A stretch of 28,494 nt of DNA from Alphaproteobacteria bacterium (lineage in GTDB: Bacteria > Pseudomonadota > Alphaproteobacteria > ATCC43930 > CGMCC-115725). Position numbers and translations under genes: made by a program. Shown piece after piece: positions 9,118 through 15,778 of the stretch. Numbering within the stretch: position 1 is the stretch's first letter; every line of letters starts with the position of its first letter. The notes below the pieces were generated by a model. That model worked only from the letters and a program-made list of their open reading frames with translations, was not told where the DNA came from and searched no databases. The stretch is from positions 1 through 28,494 of the forward strand of contig JAFMSA010000003.1 of assembly GCA_017353855.1 (NCBI GenBank), read 5' to 3'.

Positions 9118-9922
9118 TTATTGCGCGGTCAGCCCACCATCGACGACGAGACCGGCTCCGGTCATGAAGGCGGCATCGTCGGAGGCGAGAAAGACAATGC
9201 CCTTCGCGACATCGTCCGGCGTGCCGAGCCGCCCGATCGGGTGTGCCGCAACGGCCGTCAGGCGCGCCGCGGCAACATCGTCGATGCCGAGGTTGCGCGC
9301 CCGGCTTGCAAAGGTCCGGTCGCCCATTTCGGTCTGAATGACCCCGGGGTGGATCGAGTTCACCCGCACCCGATAGCCCTTGCGGGCGAATTCGAGCGCG
9401 GCCGACTTTGTGAACAGCGTGACCCCACCCTTGGTCAGCGAATAGAGCGGATCGAGCTGTGAGCCGACGAGTCCGGCGACCGATGCGAGATTGACGATCG
9501 CGCTCCCGTGCGGGCTCTGGCGGCCGCGCTCCCGCAGTGCCGGAAGCGCCGTCTTGGTGCCGAGGAAGACGCCGGTCAGGTTGACCGCGCAGAGCCGCTG
9601 CCACTCTTCGAGATTCGCCTCCTCGATGTCTTTGCCGAGGAACACGCCGGCATTGTTGACCAGAATGTCGAGCCCGCCGAACCGTTCAACCGTCGCGGTG
9701 ATAGCCGCGCTCCAATCTTCTTCGCGCGTCACGTCGAGACGCTGATAAATGGCGACCCCGTCGGAATCTGCGATTGCCCGCGCGGTTTCGTGTCCCCGCT
9801 CACCCAAGACGTCCCCCGATCGCGACCTTGGCTCCGGCCTCCACCATCAGCTGCGCCGTCTGCGCGCCGATGCCGCGCGCGGCGCCGGAGATCAGTGCGA
9901 TTTTCCCGTCGAGCCGGTTCAT
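9118..9922 (-). pseudogene. SDR-family oxidoreductase, split by a +1 frameshift
   Basis: ATG 9920-9922 with a strong GGAGGAGC ribosome site starts an SDR whose first 35 or so residues include the cofactor loop SGAARGIG. This frame ends at a TGA just after a run of five C on the plus strand (9813-9817). If one base is removed from the run, the reading joins cleanly to the rest, and a normal 267-residue classical SDR results: NNAG at 89-92, catalytic Ser 147, Tyr 160 and Lys 164 (YSLTK), and the PGVIQTEM and VVDGG segments. The downstream frame alone (9118 to about 9807) keeps the catalytic residues but lacks the NAD(P)-binding loop. The gene is otherwise undamaged, so a sequencing error or a very recent mutation is as likely as real loss. 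Substrate unknown; relatives reduce or oxidise alcohols and keto groups. Confidence 0.85.
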
Positions 9923-9951
9923 CGTGCTCCTCCATGCACACTTTTGCGCGT

Positions 9952-9980
9952 TTGACAGTTGGCGATGCCCAACCAATCGT
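9952..9980 (+). promoter_or_regulatory. Possible promoter of the VOC protein gene
   Basis: A perfect TTGACA lies at 9952-9957, with a poor -10 candidate AATCGT 17 bases later. It sits in the 96-bp gap between the divergent SDR and VOC genes. Only the -35 element is convincing. Confidence 0.3.
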
Positions 9981-10018
9981 GGCAATCTTAACTCCGGAAG
10001 AAGCCGGAGGGCACAGCA

Positions 10019-10396
10019 ATGCACATCGAACGGCTCGACCATTTGGTCCTCACCGTCGCTGATATCGAGCGGACTTGCGAATTCTACACGCGCGTGCTGG
10101 GAATGGAGGTTGTCCATTTTGGCGAGGGACGCACCGCGTTGCGCTTTGGCCAGCAGAAGATAAATCTGCACCCAATGGAGGATATACCCGGTCTGGTCGC
10201 CGACAAGCCAACGCCCGGGTCGGCCGATCTGTGCTTTGTCACGCAGCTACCGCTCGACGAGGCGATCGCGCAGCTGGAGCGCAATGACGTTGCGATTGTC
10301 GCGGGACCGGGGCCGCGGGCGGGCGCGATCGGCACGATCCGATCCGTGTATATTCGCGACCCTGATCAAAACCTGATCGAGATATCAAACTACTGA
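10019..10396 (+). CDS. VOC-fold (glyoxalase/bleomycin-resistance/dioxygenase) family protein
   Basis: This 125-residue protein is a single vicinal-oxygen-chelate unit of the usual length for the family. It starts with HIERLDHLVLTVADIERTCEFYTRVLGM, has KINLHP in the middle and YIRDPDQNLIEISNY at the end. The expected metal ligands are His 8, His 51 and Glu 121, all present, so an active metalloenzyme is likely, though the substrate cannot be told. GGAGGG lies seven to eight bases before ATG 10019. It is divergent from the SDR gene and 9 bp upstream of the lytic transglycosylase gene, with which it may be co-transcribed. Cytoplasmic. Confidence 0.88.
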   Translation: MHIERLDHLVLTVADIERTCEFYTRVLGMEVVHFGEGRTALRFGQQKINLHPMEDIPGLVADKPTPGSADLCFVTQLPLDEAIAQLERNDVAIVAGPGPRAGAIGTIRSVYIRDPDQNLIEISNY

Positions 10397-10405
10397 AGGG
10401 CGGGC

Positions 10406-11158
10406 GTGTCTCAGCTGTCACGGGTGTCCGGGCGGCGCCGTATGGCGGCCCTCCGCGTTGTTCTCTCAGCGGTCCTGGGCTTGGCTTGTGCCCATAACGC
10501 GGCATCTGCGGGAAGCGGCGGCACGGACGCGCTTGTTCCCGGCGGAGCGGGCGTGCTCAGTCGGGTGGCCAATGCCGTGGACGGCGCCGAGTCGCGCCAC
10601 GGTGCCGATCCCAAGATGTGGCGCTCTCCATCAGAGGGGCCACAAGGCCCGATGCAGGTGTCCGCAGCCGCGGCTACCGACGTGGGCGGCGGCGACCGCT
10701 TTGACGAAAAAGAAAACCGCGCGCTCGGCCGCGCCTATCTCGCTCTCTTGTACCGCCGCTTTGGCAGCTGGCCCGACGCGGTCGCGGCCTATAATTGGGG
10801 CCCGGGTCACATGAATAGCTGGGTCGGCAGCGGACGTCCGATAGACAAGCTGCCGCCACAAGTCGCACATTACGAAGCTCATGTCCTGATGGCCTCGGGC
10901 CTGCCGATCAGCGCACCGGGCGAGGACGTTTCCCGCCGGATCAATGCCCGGCTGGAAAGGCTCGGATTGCTCCGCTTGCAGGCACGGCGGGAATTCCTGA
11001 CGCGCCTGCGGCGCGCCGGCGGCCGCGATCCGGTCGACTTGCTCTATACCGAGATTATGCACGCGACCAACTCGGCTTTGCGCCGTCGAGCCAACTTCGG
11101 AGGTCCGATCGCGCCGCCCGGTACGGCACTCGCGGGCCGCGGGGCGGAAGGATTTTGA
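10406..11158 (+). CDS. Exported lytic transglycosylase (SLT/GH23-like)
   Basis: This 250-residue protein begins with a basic stretch and hydrophobic helix (RRRMAALRVVLSAVLGLACA) ending at ASA near residue 35, a likely signal peptide. The soluble-lytic-transglycosylase motifs follow in order: AESRHG with the presumed catalytic Glu 62, GPMQVS (81-86), the ENRALGRAYLALLYRRFG helix, and AAYNWGPG. Such enzymes cleave peptidoglycan glycan strands in the periplasm, forming 1,6-anhydro ends. GTG 10406 is preferred because AAGGGCGG lies just upstream and the VOC gene ends nine bases earlier; ATG 10442 is a shorter option that keeps the signal peptide. After the catalytic domain comes a basic helical tail without recognisable domains. 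It borders the gene-poor zone. Confidence 0.83.
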   Translation: MSQLSRVSGRRRMAALRVVLSAVLGLACAHNAASAGSGGTDALVPGGAGVLSRVANAVDGAESRHGADPKMWRSPSEGPQGPMQVSAAAATDVGGGDRFDEKENRALGRAYLALLYRRFGSWPDAVAAYNWGPGHMNSWVGSGRPIDKLPPQVAHYEAHVLMASGLPISAPGEDVSRRINARLERLGLLRLQARREFLTRLRRAGGRDPVDLLYTEIMHATNSALRRRANFGGPIAPPGTALAGRGAEGF

Positions 11159-12312
11159 ATTGAAGCTTCCCCGGCTCCCGAACGGGTTGCTCTCGCTCTA
11201 TATGGTTTGTTGACGGCCGCTGACGAGAATCGTCGGGATCTCCGCGAATATCCGGCCCCGCTCGGATACCCGCCTGATGCGGCCGCCGCCAGATATCGCC
11301 GAAGAGCCTGTCCATGCGCTCACGAGCGCCTCGGCACGCGGCGCAGTGAGGCCGGGCGGCGCTTGGTTGGACCAATCGTGTCTGCGGCTTCAGCTCTTTA
11401 ACCGTTGCCAAACGGATCGGTGGACTGCCCATTAGGGAGTATCGCGAACACGACTAGAATAGCAAAGGCCGGTCGCGGTATTGCCTCACCCAGTGCGCAC
11501 CTTCTGATCCCGAAATCGATTGCCGGCTGCTCCGGAGAACCCACTGCGCAGATGGGTTCACCAGCACAGCCGCACTGCGACCCTATTTTGAACCACACGA
11601 ACAAAAGGATGCGCACAATGGGGTCGCGAGAAAGAGACGCTTCAGCGAGTGCGGGCACTCACGCCTCATGCTGAGACAGTCCTTTATCCTCTTCGGGGGG
11701 GATTACCCCTTCTGAGTTCACAATGGATCAGACTCGGTCACCACGCGAGGGTCTGGATTGTCCGTTTCCCCAAAACAGAGGGTTGGAATGCGAGCCCGCG
11801 CATCACGCTGGATCTTGAGAGCCGCTTCCTCCACCGGCCGTCGATTGCGATGAAAAGTTGACGCGGATGATGAAGAACCGCCCGCTTCGCGCGCCCGAGT
11901 GATTTGTGCGCTCTATGCATCCCTGTTGCGGACCAAAGTGCCCGGGTGCCGTCATTGTCGTATAAGCCATCCTTCTCTATCAGTGTTGGCTCCCCGAAAC
12001 ATCAGTGTTGGCCACCCGAAACGGCCAGGCTGAAAGGCCCTGCGAATTTTTCACGCTGGTCATACCTCTTCCTTCCGTGCTGCGGGACGCCTCTACCATT
12101 GCTCGCCATAGCACCGTTCAGGATCATGCAGCGCCGGGTTCGTCGAGGTCCTCAATTAAGAGGCTCTACGGTACCTTGCGGCTGATCATTCCTCGGTATT
12201 GCCGGCCCGCATCAATTTGTGCGACAGGCGACCGCGCCGGGGACTTTTTCGCCTGTAGAGCGCGCACGCTCCGATTATTGGCCTTTGCGCTCTGGTCATC
12301 ACGCCAGCGAAG
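11159..12312. other. Gene-poor, apparently decayed region
   Basis: No reading frame here has a recognisable product. Short frames are broken by stops in all six readings, and base composition is more AT-rich and patchier than in the flanking genes. The only defined structure is a tandem 22-bp repeat at 11979-12022. A minus-strand frame at about 11398-11658 carries two hydrophobic patches but shows no family resemblance and was not called. Confidence 0.5.
11979..12022. repeat. Tandem 22-bp direct repeat, two units
   Basis: Two head-to-tail units, 11979-12000 and 12001-12022, share 20 of 22 bases. Each begins ATCAGTGTTGGC and ends CCCGAAAC; they differ only at unit positions 13-14. Short repeats like this occur at the ends of some insertion sequences (IS21-type elements carry several end repeats), so a relic IS end is possible. 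No transposase remnant of that family was recognised beside it. Confidence 0.7.
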
Positions 12313-12525
12313 CTATCCAGACGCCGCTTTTTGTGGATCCGAACAGCTCGCTATGCCGCACGTCTCCAGTCGATCCCATAGGACCGTCGCCATCTGGATC
12401 CAGCGCTGGCGCGTCAAATCCGGCAGTTCGGGCCAGGCGGGCGTGGCCTGCATCGAGACAGATTCGGTTTCCACGAAAGCCTGATACAACAGTACCGCGA
12501 GCGTGCGAATGCGCTCCGGGTTCAT
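12313..12525 (-). CDS. Small hypothetical protein, 70 residues
   Basis: This is the most gene-like frame in the decayed zone. From ATG 12525 it reads MNPERIRTLAVLLYQAFVE, later TPAWPELPDLTRQRWIQMATVLWDRLE, an amphipathic helical pattern with several Trp residues that vaguely recalls small RyR-like domains of phage and chromosomal proteins; that resemblance is from memory and weak. A GGGGGG ribosome-like site lies four bases before ATG 12525, while the in-frame ATG at 12549 lacks one, so the shorter start is chosen. A plausible promoter (12551-12579) and a phased GTNAC array sit upstream. No signal peptide or membrane segment. The frame could still be chance; function unknown. Confidence 0.45.
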   Translation of the reverse strand: MNPERIRTLAVLLYQAFVETESVSMQATPAWPELPDLTRQRWIQMATVLWDRLETCGIASCSDPQKAASG

Positions 12526-12550
12526 CGTCCCCCCGATCTGGCCGCTCATG

Positions 12551-12579
12551 AATATGGTAATCAGCCGGTGCCGTCACAA
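12551..12579 (-). promoter_or_regulatory. Putative promoter of the small gene ending at 12313
   Basis: On the minus strand TTGTGA (12574-12579) and CATATT (12551-12556) are spaced 17 bases, each matching four of six consensus positions. Transcription would start near 12544, about 20 bases before ATG 12525. The -35 element overlaps the first copies of the GTNAC array. Confidence 0.4.
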
Positions 12580-12635
12580 TCACGTTTCGTTACAGATTCG
12601 TTACCTTTGGTTACGAATCTAGTCAGTTTGGTCAC
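12573..12635. promoter_or_regulatory. Helically phased GTNAC array, probable operator
   Basis: Pentamers of the form GTTAC/GTCAC (plus strand) start at 12573, 12589, 12600, 12610 and 12631, with near-matches ATCAC at 12579 and GTCAG at 12622. Most steps are 9-12 bases, close to one DNA turn. Inside the array, 12594-12620 is also a 12-bp inverted repeat with one mismatch around TTT. Direct repeats at this pitch are typical binding sites of OmpR/PhoB-type response regulators. The array covers the -35 and upstream region of the small minus-strand gene, so it may control that gene. No regulator gene lies nearby. Confidence 0.5.
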
Positions 12636-13076
12636 GGAAGCACGTAAGCCGCAAGATCGCGTTGGGAACCGCTATTGTTTAATTGCCGCCGTCCGGTCCC
12701 TAGTCGCTTTGTCGACAGACAGTCGCTTTTTCTCGACTGGGCGTAGCGCCGCGAGGAACCTCCAATGACCGGTCCGTAATCTATACCCGGTCTCTCGCAC
12801 CTCTTCCAAGTCATCGAGTAGGCAGGCGGACGGACGCTTCTCGGCACGTCTGCGCAGCATCGGCGTCATCCCCTTGATGTGCGGCGGCACGCGGGGCGGC
12901 AGATCTCGTCATTCAGCAGATCTCCCCGCTAGCCCGTGAGGGCGAGCCCCGCCGCACTCCCGCGTCGTCTGAGTTATGCAGTCAATATCCGGGAACGATC
13001 ACGCTATTTACTCTCGCTCTGCCGACTGTCGCGCCGCCGCTGGGTGAGGGCACCCTGGCAGTGAGTCGACCTCTAG
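12636..13076. other. Gene-poor stretch, possibly the lost 5' half of a transposon
   Basis: No product is recognised on either strand. It lies just upstream of the transposase remnant and would be the place of its N-terminal half, but no residual similarity could be read there. A structured patch at 12891-12943 contains stem-loops (GCGGGG with CCCCGC, two AGATCT copies, and GCCC-GTGA-GGGC). Confidence 0.4.
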
Positions 13077-13950
13077 TGCCCATTCGCGCAGTTCGGCCAT
13101 AGGAGGGATCGCGGGGCGCACAAACTGCAGGCGGCGTGTCATGCACCCGCCAGGGGGCCGCCGATCGCGATCAAGGTGTTTGCCGGCAATACCGGACCCG
13201 AGCAATCTCAAGCCGCGGGTGCACAAACTGCGGGTGACGCAGAATGATCGGTTACGCAGGCGCGCGTCACCGAGGCGTTGCGAGCGATCCAGATGCGGAC
13301 ACGGGCACCAACACCGGTCGCTCCACGGGACCGCAAGCGATCGGCGAGGCCGTCGGCGCCGTGCTCACCTCATGCGACTGACCCAGCTTGGTCGCGGCCC
13401 GTCGTGGGTGAAGGCTTACGCCTTGTCCGAGAGCCGGATGCGGGAAATCCTCCGCAAGAGGCTGGCCAAGCATCTCATCCGCGCCTTTGCTTTACATTGA
13501 CAGGGATACAGCCTTCGCCCGCAATGACACCGCCATCGCCGCCGAAGCCGGGCTCGACGGCGTCCGCATGCCGCTTGCCCGCGTGTCGCATGTCGAGTTG
13601 GAGGCCGACGACAGTGCGCTTTTAGAAGGCCCTCGCTAACATCGAGCGCGCTTTTCACAGCTGTAAACCCGCGACATCGAGGTGTGCAGCGCAGCGCGCC
13701 CACCTGCTCGCCTGCCGCTTCGAAATCGCACCCTGCGTCACGCGCCGGCGATGTTCGACGATCCGACGATCACGACGGCACCGAAGTGATCCTCGCCCGT
13801 CACCAAGCTGCGGACCTCAGCACCTCGCGATGGGCTGCAGGCGCCGCGCCACGTGGCCCTTGCACGGATAGGCGACGTTGCTGTCAGGCTTGGATCGCGT
13901 CAGAGAGGCAGCGCCAAGCCTCTATAGGCAGTCCGACTTTGACGCCGCTT
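13077..13950 (+). mobile_element. Remnant of an IS1634-like (IS4-type) DDE transposase gene
   Basis: Fragments of one transposase can be read in order but in different frames. They are CPFAQFGHRRDRGAHKLQ (from 13077) leading to PPIAIKVFAGNT (to 13193), then TQARVTEALR, then IGEAVGAVL near 13340, DTAFARNDTAIAAEAGLDGVR near 13500-13570, LANIERAFHSC (13632-13664) and KTRDIEV one frame away, NRTLRHAPAMFDDP (about 13725-13766), and a last DGLQAPRHVA piece. In intact IS1634-type transposases these correspond to the GHNRDGK...VAIEVFAGNT core, the IAAEAALDG segment and the conserved SLA-x-VERAFRS-x-K motif with its catalytic Glu. At least four frameshifts, several stops and internal deletions are needed, so it is long dead. 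The N-terminal half and terminal inverted repeats were not found. The family call is by motif memory, not a search. Confidence 0.75.
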
Positions 13951-14229
13951 TTTTTTCGCATGGTCCAAACCAGGGGACTTACTCAGCGTACTCTGGTCGT
14001 AAACCATTGCCGGCGCCGCGCGAAACCCGCGCCGGGTGCCACGTTCCCGCTGCGGAAAAGGAAAGGTTCCGGGTTCGTTCATCAAATTCCAGCTGACAGG
14101 CCTGACTCCGTGATCCGGTCACCCCCGGAAGCTGACCACCGAGCTCTTCCACCATTATCCGGATCACTGGGTGTGTACCGCAGCAAAACAGCCGAGGGCA
14201 CCGTGAATTAAGCAGACGTTTCACCGGAT
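13951..14229. other. Non-coding stretch between the transposase remnant and tRNA-Pro
   Basis: No recognisable gene. This is the segment immediately 3' of tRNA-Pro and its terminator. I looked for a second copy of the tRNA 3' end here and further left and saw none. Confidence 0.4.
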
Positions 14230-14250
14230 AAAAAGGCCGGAAACCGGCCT
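14230..14250 (-). terminator. Intrinsic terminator of tRNA-Pro
   Basis: On the minus strand AGGCCGG and CCGGCCT form a perfect 7-bp GC-rich stem around a TTT loop and are followed directly by a T-run (TTTTTAT). It begins seven bases after the tRNA CCA end. This is a textbook Rho-independent terminator. Confidence 0.9.
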
Positions 14251-14256
14251 GAGTGC

Positions 14257-14333
14257 TGGTCGGAGTGAGAGGATTTGAACCTCCGGCCCCCGCCTCCCGA
14301 AAGCGGTGCTCTACCAGGCTGAGCTACACTCCG
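14257..14333 (-). tRNA. tRNA-Pro (anticodon CGG), CCA encoded
   Basis: The minus strand folds into a full cloverleaf of 77 bases. The acceptor stem is CGGAGTG with CACTCCG; the D arm is GCTC/GAGC; the anticodon stem is CCGCT with GGCGG around loop TTCGGGA, giving anticodon CGG; the T arm is GGAGG-TTCAAAT-CCTCT, followed by discriminator A and an encoded CCA. It reads proline CCG codons. It lies 74 bp after the ispB-like gene on the same strand but has its own promoter and terminator. Confidence 0.97.
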
Positions 14334-14348
14334 CACAGACCAGGGCAA

Positions 14349-14377
14349 GATATAGCGAACGCACCCTCGCGGGACAA
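14349..14377 (-). promoter_or_regulatory. Promoter of tRNA-Pro
   Basis: On the minus strand TTGTCC (14372-14377) and TATATC (14349-14354) are exactly 17 bases apart. The start point would be near 14342, about nine bases before the tRNA 5' end, a usual distance for a tRNA leader. Confidence 0.6.
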
Positions 14378-14407
14378 TATCCGAGGCGCGCCCGTACCAC
14401 AAACCGG

Positions 14408-15442
14408 TCAAGAGTCACGCTCTGTGGCAAAGGCAGCAGCTTCGACGAGCGCACTGCGCGCTACCCCGGCGTCGAATATCGACAATGAGTCGATCGCCGC
14501 CGCGGCGTAGGCACGAGCACGTGAGCGGGTTTCGGCAAGCGCTCCATGACGATCCATAAGCTCGATTGCTCGTTCGAGATCGCCCGGCCGCTGATCCATC
14601 TCCTCGAGCGCACGATGCCAGAATGCCTGCTCGTCCTTATCGCCGCGAGCGAAGGCCACGAGAATGGGCAATGTAATTTTGCCGTCGCGGAAATCGTCCC
14701 CGATGCTCTTGCCGAGATCGGCCTCTCGGGCGGAAAAATCGAGCACGTCATCGATCAGCTGAAAAGCGATTCCGAGGTTGCGGCCAAAGCGATCGAGGGC
14801 CTCTTCCTGCTCGGGCGGCCGCCCGGCAAGTACAGCGCCAATGCGGCTTGCCGCCGCGAACAGCTCGGCCGTCTTTGCCTGGACGATCTCGAGATAGGAC
14901 GCCTCGGTCGTGTGCAGGTCGTATTGAGTCATCAATTGCAGCACTTCGCCCTGGGCAATGACAGAGGAAGCGCGAGACAGGATTTCGAGAACCCGCAGCG
15001 ATCCATCCGAGACCATCAGCTCGAAAGATCGGCTGAACAAGAAATCGCCGACGAGGATGGCTGGTTTGTTGCCCCACACTGCGTTGGCGGTATCGCGGCC
15101 GCGGCGCAAATCGCTGGCATCAACGACGTCGTCATGCAGCAGAGTCGCCGTGTGGATGAATTCGACCGCTGCGCCAAGCTGGATGTGTCGGGTACCCGTA
15201 TACCCGCACAGCCGTGCGCAACCCAGTGTCAGCATTGGTCGCAACCGCTTTCCGCCGCTCGCGACGAGGTGCCCCGCAAGCTGCGGGATCAGCGCCACCG
15301 GGCTTTGCATACGCTCGACGATTAGCTGGTTGACGCGATCGAGGTCGCTTCCGAGAAGCTGGAACAGCGGGTCGAGGGAGGGTTTCCGGCCCGCCCGCCG
15401 TCGATCTTCACCCGGCCCCAGCGCCACCAAACTCTCCCGCAT
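14408..15442 (-). CDS. ispB: Octaprenyl/polyprenyl diphosphate synthase
   Basis: This 344-residue trans-prenyltransferase makes the polyprenyl tail of ubiquinone from farnesyl and isopentenyl diphosphate. It shows GGKRLRPML, the first Asp-rich motif in LLHDDVVD (DDVVD at 104-108) followed by LRRGRDTANAVWGN, and the second motif in GIAFQLIDDVLDF. The start ATG 15442 is chosen over an in-frame ATG at 15505, because a good divergent promoter (15501-15528) would begin transcription near 15494, downstream of the longer start. Neither start has a clear ribosome site. The gene is divergent from DUF2007-trmN6 and upstream of tRNA-Pro. The product chain length (octa-, deca-) cannot be told; most alphaproteobacteria make Q10, so a decaprenyl product is possible. 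Confidence 0.92.
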   Translation of the reverse strand: MRESLVALGPGEDRRRAGRKPSLDPLFQLLGSDLDRVNQLIVERMQSPVALIPQLAGHLVASGGKRLRPMLTLGCARLCGYTGTRHIQLGAAVEFIHTATLLHDDVVDASDLRRGRDTANAVWGNKPAILVGDFLFSRSFELMVSDGSLRVLEILSRASSVIAQGEVLQLMTQYDLHTTEASYLEIVQAKTAELFAAASRIGAVLAGRPPEQEEALDRFGRNLGIAFQLIDDVLDFSAREADLGKSIGDDFRDGKITLPILVAFARGDKDEQAFWHRALEEMDQRPGDLERAIELMDRHGALAETRSRARAYAAAAIDSLSIFDAGVARSALVEAAAFATERDS

Positions 15443-15478
15443 GTTGCATGATTCGGGCGGCCGGAAGGCCCGATGAGC

Positions 15479-15508
15479 TTGACGCGCCCGAACCGCAGCG
15501 AGCATAGA
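15479..15508 (+). promoter_or_regulatory. Putative promoter of the DUF2007-trmN6 pair
   Basis: TTGACG (15479-15484) and CATAGA (15503-15508) are 18 bases apart. Transcription would begin near 15515, about 50 bases before the DUF2007 ATG. It overlaps the opposing ispB promoter in the same divergent gap. Confidence 0.45.
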
Positions 15509-15528
15509 TTGCGCGGGAAGCCGGTCAA
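15501..15528 (-). promoter_or_regulatory. Putative promoter of ispB
   Basis: On the minus strand TTGACC (15523-15528) and TATGCT (15501-15506) are 16 bases apart, matching five and four of six consensus positions. The start point near 15494 excludes the longer ispB start at 15505 and supports ATG 15442. Confidence 0.5.
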
Positions 15529-15565
15529 GAGGCGCGCCGATCCCGGGCTCGCGAAACGCTTAAGC

Positions 15566-15778
15566 ATGAGGGAACTGCTGCGCACCAACGATGCTGTCCG
15601 CCTCTCGTTTCTGGAGGTGCTGCTCAGGGATTCGGGGATCGACAGTATCGTCCTCGACCATCACACGAGCCTTCTTGAAGGCAGCATCGGAGCGATCCCC
15701 CGCAGGCTGATGGTAGCTGAGCGCGATTTCCGGCGCGCCCGTTGGATCCTTGCAGCGGCCGGAGAGGAGCCGGAGTGA
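15566..15778 (+). CDS. DUF2007 family small protein
   Basis: This 70-residue protein matches the DUF2007 (putative signal-transducing) family: MRELLRTNDAVRLSFLEVLLRDSGID, then a hydrophobic strand with SLLEGSIGAIPRRLMVAERDFRRARWIL. Members resemble small nitrogen-regulator-like folds and have no proven role. ATG 15566 is the natural start; longer in-frame readings go into the promoter. Its stop overlaps the GTG start of the trmN6-like gene (GTGA), so the two are translationally coupled. This pairing of DUF2007 with a tRNA methyltransferase gene next to ispB is, as far as I recall, common in alphaproteobacteria. Confidence 0.85.
   Translation: MRELLRTNDAVRLSFLEVLLRDSGIDSIVLDHHTSLLEGSIGAIPRRLMVAERDFRRARWILAAAGEEPE

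Noticed and set aside
11398..11658. 86-residue minus-strand frame with hydrophobic patches
   Set aside because: No ribosome site, no family resemblance, and surrounded by decayed sequence; not supportable as a gene.
12672..12890. 72-residue minus-strand frame rich in Arg and Leu
   Set aside because: A charged, helical-looking frame, but with no start signal or recognisable family. It may be random in the decayed zone.
13008..13226. 72-residue minus-strand frame
   Set aside because: It overlaps the recognisable transposase debris on the plus strand, so it is more likely a shadow.
11159..14256. Second copy of the tRNA-Pro 3' end as an att site
   Set aside because: Read by eye, no stretch resembling the tRNA 3' end was found; a local alignment could still reveal a short degenerate one.
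14546..15325. 259-residue plus-strand frame
   Set aside because: It is antisense to ispB, which carries both Asp-rich motifs.
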